Source: Lewinellaceae bacterium
Lineage (GTDB): Bacteria; Bacteroidota; Bacteroidia; Chitinophagales; Saprospiraceae
Length of the DNA: 64,000 nt
Direction: 5' to 3'
NCBI GenBank assembly: GCA_016713985.1
Contig: JADJOD010000026.1
Location: 1 to 64,000, forward strand
In this document: one piece after another, positions 55,601 to 64,000 of the stretch
Layout of the letters: every line of letters starts with the position of its first letter
Numbering within the stretch: the first letter of the stretch is position 1
Made by a program: the position numbers and the translations under genes
The notes under the pieces: generated by a model
Told to the model about the DNA's origin: nothing
What the model saw: the letters and a program-made list of their open reading frames with translations, nothing else
Database searches by the model: none

Positions 55601-58600
55601 TGTGTGAATCCTGTTCCATGTCGGGAATGACCCTGCGCGCAGGAATCCAGGAAGCCATTAAAGGCAAAATCCCGGAAATTGTCGGGGTGGAAGCCGTCAA
55701 CTGAGCAATTACATTTCCCTTGCCATTTCAGAACCTCATTCTGGCCTGGAATTTCCAAAACCGTTCCCGGCCCGTGATTCCTGTACTGGTCACGGCGCGG
55801 GCCTGGTTGGTTTGTTCAAAACGGCCTTCCAGCCGCAGCCAATGGTTTACACGCCACTGAATATTTAAATAGTAGCGGGAGCCCCGCCCGGAAAAAGCCG
55901 GTATAGAAACGGAAGAAAACAGGTCGTTTTCAAAAGCAAATACCCGGGTGTCAAAATTATCGGTGTCAAAAACGGAATAACGGATCGCGCCGGAAACGGG
56001 AGAGCCGATCGACTTCCAGACGGCTTCCTGAAAAGCAATATAACCTTTGGTCCAGCCGAAACCCTCCACCCGGAACAAGGTCCATTCCACCCGGCTTCTC
56101 AGCTCGAGCGACGGCGTCACTTTGTAAATAGCGTGCAGGCGAAACCGGTCGCGGCGGTTTTCCAACAATCCCGGCACCCCTTCCACGTCGCTGTCCCGTT
56201 CCTTGATTTCGCTTTGGTACAAAGCATACACAGAAAAAACCTTGCTTTTTGTCCAGAGTACCCGGGTCAGGAATTCACGGCCTTGTGAAGGTGCACTTAC
56301 TCCGAATCGAAGCCAGGGATGCCGCCAGACATCTGCATAAACATTTATCTGCCAGCGTCTTATATACCGGATATCCGCACCGAGGTACAATCCTTGTTCG
56401 TTGGCAGCACCCGAGGTTTCGGAAAACGGCTGGGCATAAATATATTGATAATCCTTTGGAAAGGAACGTTGAAGCGCCGTCAGGGTAACATGCCGGTCGG
56501 GAGAAAAAAGCAAACTGTTGACCGTCGCCACGGCGCCGTTGTCGCTGCGCGCCGTTTCTCCGAAAAACAACCAGTTGCGGCGGCGGTATTCGTAATCGAA
56601 GCTGTAGCCCGTCAGGTTTTGCCCCCGGAATACAAACATCCGGTAATTGGCAAAAGCCGGGGTCCAGGGTTTGTCGTAGTGAAAGTGCAGCGCATTGGCG
56701 GTGATATGGCCGTTTTTCCACAAATGGCTCACGGACAACCCGGCAACCTGCTCGCGCAAGGATTTTTCATCGGCGATTTCCGAAGGAAGCCGGTGATACC
56801 CGGAGGTTTGAAGCGACGAAAAAACAATCTCCGCAAATTCCATATCGGCGGAATCGGGGGTAATCACGTTGCCGTCGCGGCGGCGATCGGAATAAAGGGC
56901 GGTTAATTCCAGACCCGGACCGAATTGTAAGGTGGTGGCCGCGCCCCGGAAAAAAAAGGTTTCGCCAAAGGATGCATAGGGGTTGATTTTCCGCCCTCCC
57001 CGCGCCACCGCCACCGTTTCCGCCGATTTTCCCGGAGAAAAACCGGTTTGAAGCAATAATCCCTGGCCAAAACGGGCGGAAAAATCGCCCAGGGCGACCG
57101 CTTTCACCCGTTTGTTCAGGTTTTGCACAAACAGGTGGGCGCTGTAAAAATCAAAACCCTGTTTGTTGCTTTTTGCAAAAAACGCCTCTCCGGGGTCATT
57201 TTCGGCCGTAAAACCAAACCGAAGCCGGTTGTCGAAAGAATGCCTGTAGCGAAAGGCCCAGCTGTTGGGGTTCCCTTCGGCCGTTTCGGGGTAATTGCGC
57301 GGCACGGGGCGCCCCCAGCGGAGCAATACTTCGTTTTCGCCTTCATAAAAACCCCGGAGCAAATTGATATTCCGGGTGTCCAGCCCCGTAGAAACGGCCG
57401 AAAAAGCCAAAATTCTGCGGATATCGGACAAAGACCAGCCGGGTATCGCCTGTAATTCATATTCATTGAGCAGAGGCCCCAATTGTGCGCGGTACGTCAA
57501 AAAATTTTCCACCTGAAGTTCGTTCAGCAGGCGAAGCCCGAGCAGGTCTTCGCGGGAAGCCCGGTTCAGGTTAAGTGGATTGGTCCGGTAATTTTCGAGA
57601 TTTTCCAAAAAAAACTGGGCATCGGATTCCGTGGCCTGTTCGTTGTCGCGAAAAAAGTTTTCCAGCAACTCGGCCGCAGCGGGGTCTTCGGTTTGGGCGT
57701 TCCCGGGAAAAACCTGAAGCCCGGACAGGGCAAATAGCAGCAGAAAAGCCCGCAAAAACAAAACATTCCGGCTTTGTGTATTTTGACGGTGGAAAAACAT
57801 CATGGAGCGGATAGGATTTTCGAAACAATGATAGCGCAAAAATGCCGTTATTTAATAACCGGTTGGTAGGATGAAATGTGTCTTTCGGATTTTTTTTCGT
57901 CCAATCAGTCCATGTAATTTTTGCGTGTAATTAATTCACCGATTCCGAGCATCTGCTCTACTTTTGCAACGCAATTTTTTAACCAACAAAACGATTCTTA
58001 ACATGAAAAAAACTGTTTTGGGAATTCTCGTCGGAGCTGCGCTTACGCTGGGTATGACCTCCTGCGGCGAAAAACTGCTTACACAGGAGCAGTTCGATGC
58101 CGAAGTTCAAAAAGGTGTTGAAGCCGGCCGCGCCGCCGTAGAAAGCGAAATGAACGCCAAATGTGACGCCGAGTTTGATGCCCGCGTCCAGGAACGCGTC
58201 AACCAACTCGACCAGGAAGCAACTGCCACGGCCCAACCGCAATAAAAGCGGCCTGAGTTTGCCTCCACGTAGATTATCCTTTTTCCACTCTTCAATGAAA
58301 AATTCAACAACAATGAATAAAAAATTGATCCTGGTCGGCGCCATCAGGGTTGCCGGTTTTTCGTTTTTCCGCATTCGACGGTAAAACACTGGCCCAGCAA
58401 AAAGCCGAAATCCAACAAACGATCACGATGAAACTCGACGAGCTGCGCGCACAAAAAGAACAGGAGTGCACCGACAAGGTGAACGCCGCCGCACAAGTCA
58501 AATTCGACGAAATCGTGGCTGCCCGCGCCGCCGAAGAGGCTAAAAAGCCCGTCAAATCGTCGACCAAATCCAAAGGAAGCAAAGGCCCGAAAGTTGATCC

Positions 58601-61600
58601 GCTTCCGCAGCCTTCCAAACCGTCGACCACACCGTCGAAAGACAAATGGACGCCGGACGGCAATACCAGCCAGCCCTCGAAAGAGAAATGGACGCCCGCT
58701 CAGCCGGACGGGGCCAAACCGGCTACCGAAACGCCGTCAAAAAGCAAATGGACGAAGCCGAGCGGCGGGGGCGGCAACTAATTGATTGTCTGCCAATTGG
58801 CATTTAAACGAAACGGGCAACCTCCTTGCGGAAGTTGCCCGTTCTTATTTGAATCAGGTTGTGTACGCTTGTAATAAATTACTTCGTCATCGTGGCTGTG
58901 CAGGTAAAGGAAACAGCACCCGAAGCGGAATACGTGATCGTCAGGATATTGCCCACGATAGTGCCCGAGCCACTTACCGTCAGGGTATTGCCGCCGATCG
59001 TCAGCGGAGTGCTCGGAACGGTGAGTTCGTCGCCGCTGATCTCTGCCGATACGTTGAGGCCGGAGTTGCCGAAGTTGCCAATGTTCACCTGGGTGATGCT
59101 GGAACCTGCGGAGATGGAGCTGGCATAGGTGTCAGCCGGGCCGCCACATGTTTCGCTTACGTTATAGTTGCCATAAAATTTAACGCGCGATTCGGTGTCG
59201 CACTGGCCACTTGCGCCGATTTCATAACCGTCATCGCAAACGCAATCACCGCTAAAGCAGGTACCGTTGGCGCCGCAGTCCACGTCTTTGCAAGCATCGG
59301 AATCACCACAAGCCGGTGTGAACATCAGGAAGGCGCCGAGCAGGAGTGCCGGGAGGAGAAACAGTTTTTTGCTCATGCTTTGAAAATTTTTGAGAGTGAG
59401 TAATAGAATGTTGTTTTGTAGAATTAAAAAACTGCCGCAAAGGTAGTAAAAACATCGAATGCCCAAATCACAGGGGTGAAGGTTTGAGGCAAAAATGCCT
59501 GCCAAACGGGCCGTTTGCCAATTAACGCTGACCCGCAAATTAAATTTTGCAGCGATGCAGCAGAAATGGGGTATTTACACACCTTCAGCAAAGGCAGGCA
59601 GTGTGTTCCGAATGCGGCTTGAAACACGTTTTGTCGAATAGGCGGTGATTTTTATACCTTCGCTTCTTCTCGTCTAACTGTTTCCGCGATGGATTACCAA
59701 AAGATAACCGTCTCCAAAACTGCCCATTACTGCCTTTTGGGACAACCCGGACCCCATATCCGCCAATTGTGGATCGTTTGTCACGGCTACGCCCAACTGG
59801 CTCCGGCGTTCCTTGAAAATTTCAAACAACTTGACAACGGGCAAACCCTCATTATTGCCCCCGAAGGCATGAATCATTTCTATCAAAAAGGGTTTGACGG
59901 ACCGGTTGTTGCCAGCTGGATGACACGCCTGCACCGGGAAGACGAGATCATCGACTATTCGTATTTTCTGCAGGCTTTGTACAACCAATATATCGAGTTG
60001 TTGCCCTACGACATCCGCATCGTGTTGCTGGGTTTTTCACAGGGCACGGCCACCGTTTGTCGTTGGGCGCTGCGCAATCACCCGCATTTTCACGACCTGA
60101 TCCTGTGGGCGGGCTTACCTCCGGAGGACCTGAACTATGCAGAACATCGCAATTATCTGACAGACAAGAATTTGTATTTGCTTTATGGTACAAACGATCC
60201 CTTTCTGACTCCCGACCGGCTTTCCACCTTGCAGGAAATCGAGGACAAAAACGGGGTCGATTTTGGTGAAAAATCATTCGATGGAGGCCATGAAATCCCT
60301 TCGGATGTGTTGCACAAACTGTCCCAAAACCTGAACTGATTTTTGCTGCCCAAACATTTCTATACCTTCGCCCCGATTCCGCTTTAAGCCAACTTTACCA
60401 CGTCATACCCGATTTGTCATGGATTTTAAAAAATTGATTCCCCACCTGATCGCTGTCGGAGCCCTTTTGCTGGTTTCGGCCCTTTATTTTGCACCCAATG
60501 CGTTTAACGGCAAGGTATTGCCACAACCCGATAACGACAAGGCGCGAGGAATGTCTACTGAAATTCGCGGCTATGTAGAAAAAGAGGGCAAAACGCCGCT
60601 TTGGACGAACAGCGCGTTTGGCGGTATGCCGGGTTATCAGATCTATTCGCCGGTGAAAGGCAACCTGACCACTCCGGTGTACAAAACCATTTTTTTGTGG
60701 ACGGATTACACCGCCGCCTGGGCGCAGGTATTTGCAGCGATGCTTTGTATGTATCTGTTGATCAGTTCTTTAAAAGCCGACTGGAGGGTAGCGGTGTTCG
60801 GCGCCCTGGCTTACGGCATCACCTCCTACAACGTGGATATTCTGGAGGCAGGGCACTCCACCAAAATGGCCGCACTGGCTTTGGCGCCGGGTGTATTAGC
60901 CGGGTTTGTGCTGGTGTTTAACGGGCGTTTGTTGCTGGGCGGCGGACTGGCTGCTTTGTTTATTGCGATGCAGTTGTACGCCAACCACGTGCAGATCACG
61001 TATTATACCCTGCTTATTTCCGGCATCTATTACCTCACACAACTGGTCGATTCCTTTCGCCACAAAACTTTTAAAAACTGGGGTAAAGCGCTTATAGTCA
61101 GCAGTTTGGCCATAGTCATCGGTCTTGCCTGCAACCTGTCCCGGTTGTGGCCGACCTACGAATACAGCAAAGAAACCATTCGTGGCAAATCCGAACTGGC
61201 CAGTAAGGGGGACAAAGGCGACGGCCTGGACAAGGATTATTTGTTCGGCTGGAGTTACGGCGTGCGTGAAAGTTTCACCCTCATCGTTCCACATTTTGCG
61301 GGCGGCGGCGCCAACGAATCGTATAAGAATACCCAACTGTACAAAACATTTATCACCAAATACAGCCAGCAACTCCCGGCACAACAAGCCGAACGGCAAA
61401 CCGCTGGCCTGATGTACGCCGGCGACCAGCCTTTTGTGGGCACGGCGATTTACTTCGGCGCCATCGTTTGTTTTCTTTTTATTCTGGGTATGTTTCTTGT
61501 GCCGGGTAATGTAAAATGGTGGCTGACGGCCGCCGGCCTGTTCATGGTGTCGCTTGCCTGGGGAAAGAACTTTTTCCTGAACGATATTCTGTACGACTAT

Positions 61601-63308
61601 TTTCCGTTTTTTAATAAATTTCGAGCCGTTTCCATGGCCCTGGGGCCCGGACAATTGTGTTTTGCGGTGCTGGCTGCGATGGGTTTGCAAAAATTAGGCG
61701 ACCCGGATATCGCCCATGAACGCAAAAAAAGGGCGCTCTGGATCGCCGCCGGCGCCTCGCTCCTGTGGTGCCTGATCGCCATCGGAATGGCGCCCGACGC
61801 GGGCGTAAACGACGAAATGCTCGCTCAGGCGCCCGATCTGCTGAACGCCCTGCAACAGGACCGTTCGGCTATGGTGCGCAGCGATGCCTTCCGGTCGATG
61901 GGATTTATTCTGGCAGCTTCGGCCTTGATCTGGTTCTACCTGAAGGGGAGTTTAAAAGCGGGTATGATGGTGGGAGCCGTTGCCCTGCTTGCGTTGACCG
62001 ACCATTGGCTGGTGTGTAACCGTACACTTTCTTCCGATAATTACGAAACCAAACGGGAAGCCACCGCGCCACCCGAAGAAGCGGCGTACGACAAACAAAT
62101 TAAACAGGACAAAGATCTTTTTTACCGGGTGCTCGACTACAGCCGTGGAAAAATGACCGGAAACGCCACCACGTCCTATTTTCACAAAAGTATGAGCGGC
62201 TATCACGCCGCCAAACTCCAGCGTTACCAGGAAGTGGTGGAGAAATATTTCGGCGACGTGTATCCTCAGGATGAACGATTCCTGCCCGGCATCCTGCAAA
62301 TGGCGGGGATTTTTAACGTAAAATACGTGGTAAAACCGACCGGAGAAGTGGTGCCCAATCCGGCCGCTTTGGGCAACGCCTGGTTCGTAAACGGTTGGAA
62401 ATCAGTGCCGGACGCGGATGAAGAGTTAAACGCCCTCGGCAGACTCAACGCCCGGGACACCGCCGTCGTCCAGCAATCTTTTGCAGATGCGCTTGGCAAC
62501 CTGAATATTCAACCCGACAGCACGGCGACGATCCGGCTCAGCAGTTATTACCCCGATAAAATGGAGTACGAGTATTCGGCAAAAACGGACCAACTCGCCG
62601 TGTTTTCGGAAATGTACTACCCACCTGCAAAAGGCTGGAAATGTTACCTCAACGGCCAGCCGACGGGCGATTTTATCAAAGCGGATTACCTGCTCCGTGC
62701 CATACGCCTGCCCGCCGGGCAAAACATGAAACTCGAAATGCGTTTTGAACCGCGCTCTTTTTACCTCGGCGAAACGGTTTCTTCCGGCGCATCCATCCTG
62801 GTGTTGCTGCTGTTTTTCGGCGGTTTGTTCTTCTGGTACCGGAAAAACCCGTTGACCGACCCGAACAGCCTTGTGAATATAGCACCGGAAAAAGAAGAAC
62901 GCCCCGTAGCGCGCACCACACCTCCTGCTCCGGCAAAAGCAGGGCAAAAGAAAAGAAAATAAGCGGCTTGATAATCAAGCAGTTACAAAATAAAGCCGGT
63001 GAAGTTCCATGAGGAAACTCCACCGGCTTTATTTTAAAGTCATACCGAATGCCGCAATGACAATCAATGGCGTACAATCACTATTGAGAATGCTTACCTG
63101 TAATCGCTTTAATACCCGGCAACTCCTTGCCTTCCAGAAATTCCAGCATGGCGCCGCCGCCGGTGCTGACGAAACTGACTTTTTTGGCGAGTTTGAGTTG
63201 GTTGACAGCCGCTACGGAGTCGCCGCCGCCCACCATCGTGAACGCGCCTTTTTTTGTAGCGGAAGCGCAGGCCTTAGCGACAACTTTGGTGCCGTTGGCA
63301 AACGCCGG

Positions 63309-63340
<32 letters not shown>

Positions 63341-64000
63341 TCACCGTTTTGCTTTTGCGGATCACCGAAGCAAACGACTTGGCCGCTGCCGGGCCGATGT
63401 CGAGCCCCATCCAGCCGTCGGGAATCTGGTTGCTGGCGCATACCTGAACGCTGGCATCTGCGGCAAATTTGTCGCCGCAAACCGAATCCCTCGGGAGCAG
63501 CACTTTTACCCCCGTGTCTTTTGCTTTTTTCAGGAATTCCTTGGCGGTTTTCAACTTGTCGGCTTCCACCAACGAATTGCCCACGGCGCCTTTTTTTGCC
63601 AAAAAGAACGTATAGGCCATCGCGCCGCCGATGAGAATGTTATCGGCGTAACCGAGGAACTTCTCCAACAGCATGATCTTATCGCTCACCTTGGAACCGC
63701 CGGTCACGCAGGTGACGGGTTTTTCCGGGTTTTTCATGGCGCGGGTCGCGTTTTCGATCTCACGCTCCATAAGAAAGCCGAACGTCTTGCTGTTTTTGTC
63801 AAAAAACCTGGCCACGACGGTTGTACTTGCATGTGCGCGGTGCGCGGTGCCGAAAGCGTCGTTGACGTACACATCGCCCAAAGCGGCGAGTTTTTTGGAA
63901 AAACCTTCGTCGCCACCTTCTTCTTCGTGGTAAAAACGGGTGTTTTCAAGAAGTAATACTTCTCCCGGTTTCAACGCTGCGGCTTTTCTCACGGCTACTT

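Overview
The window looks like a chromosomal piece of a Bacteroidota bacterium, most likely of the Saprospiria (Lewinella/Haliscomenobacter-like). The signs are roughly even GC, almost no Shine-Dalgarno sequences, -7 boxes of the TAnnTTTG type (also TACCTTCG), and typical gene families: a PorT-like beta-barrel, a YfhO membrane protein, a long helix-hairpin-helix outer-surface protein and AAA/DUF4143 ATPases. The genus is inference; no rRNA or tRNA gene was found.

1-7.4 kb is a decaying accessory region. It holds a broken REP-associated transposase (RAYT) surrounded by GGGCTGAC/GTCAGCCC palindromes, a hypothetical gene, an AAA/DUF4143 ATPase with a one-base frameshift, and a CRISPR adaptation module on the minus strand: cas1 missing its C-terminal part, an intact cas2, and a reverse transcriptase that has lost its central motifs. 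Diverging from it across an AT-rich leader is a CRISPR array of 15 repeats and 14 spacers, followed by vestigial repeats. No effector genes are in the window.

7.4-17.2 kb is ordinary chromosome, mostly on the minus strand: a TPR protein (frameshifted), gyrA, a secreted protein, an outer-membrane barrel, folD, a four-helix-bundle protein, an FGGY gluconate kinase and a CBM9-like protein. Heptanucleotide arrays (GATGAAT and relatives) punctuate this part and two of them bound a small inverted-repeat element.

17.8-53.2 kb is one uninterrupted plus-strand block of 30 genes for a secreted polysaccharide. It has a Wza/Wzc export pair with a CpsB-type phosphatase, two Wzx-like flippases, a Wzy-like polymerase, glycosyltransferases, a sugar-phosphate transferase, sugar-nucleotide enzymes (WlbA-type dehydrogenase, DegT aminotransferase, two epimerases), and an unusually rich decoration set: five NodB-fold deacetylases, two asparagine-synthetase-family proteins, three FemAB/GNAT proteins, an ATP-grasp ligase, a formyltransferase, and an MBOAT/SGNH acyltransferase pair. 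Many genes overlap by a few bases, so translational coupling is likely. The content resembles the EPS part of exosortase (XrtA/PEP-CTERM) loci but no exosortase is present. A beta-helix lipoprotein lies convergently at its end.

53.2-64 kb returns to housekeeping and surface genes: msrA, a NFU-type Fe-S scaffold, an HHH outer-surface protein, small lipoproteins, an esterase, a YfhO-like membrane protein, and pgk running off the right edge.

Five reading frames are broken by single-base changes in T/A runs, four of them a missing T (or A) in a run of four. This suggests residual sequencing error and should be kept apart from the larger, real-looking deletions in the CRISPR and RAYT genes.
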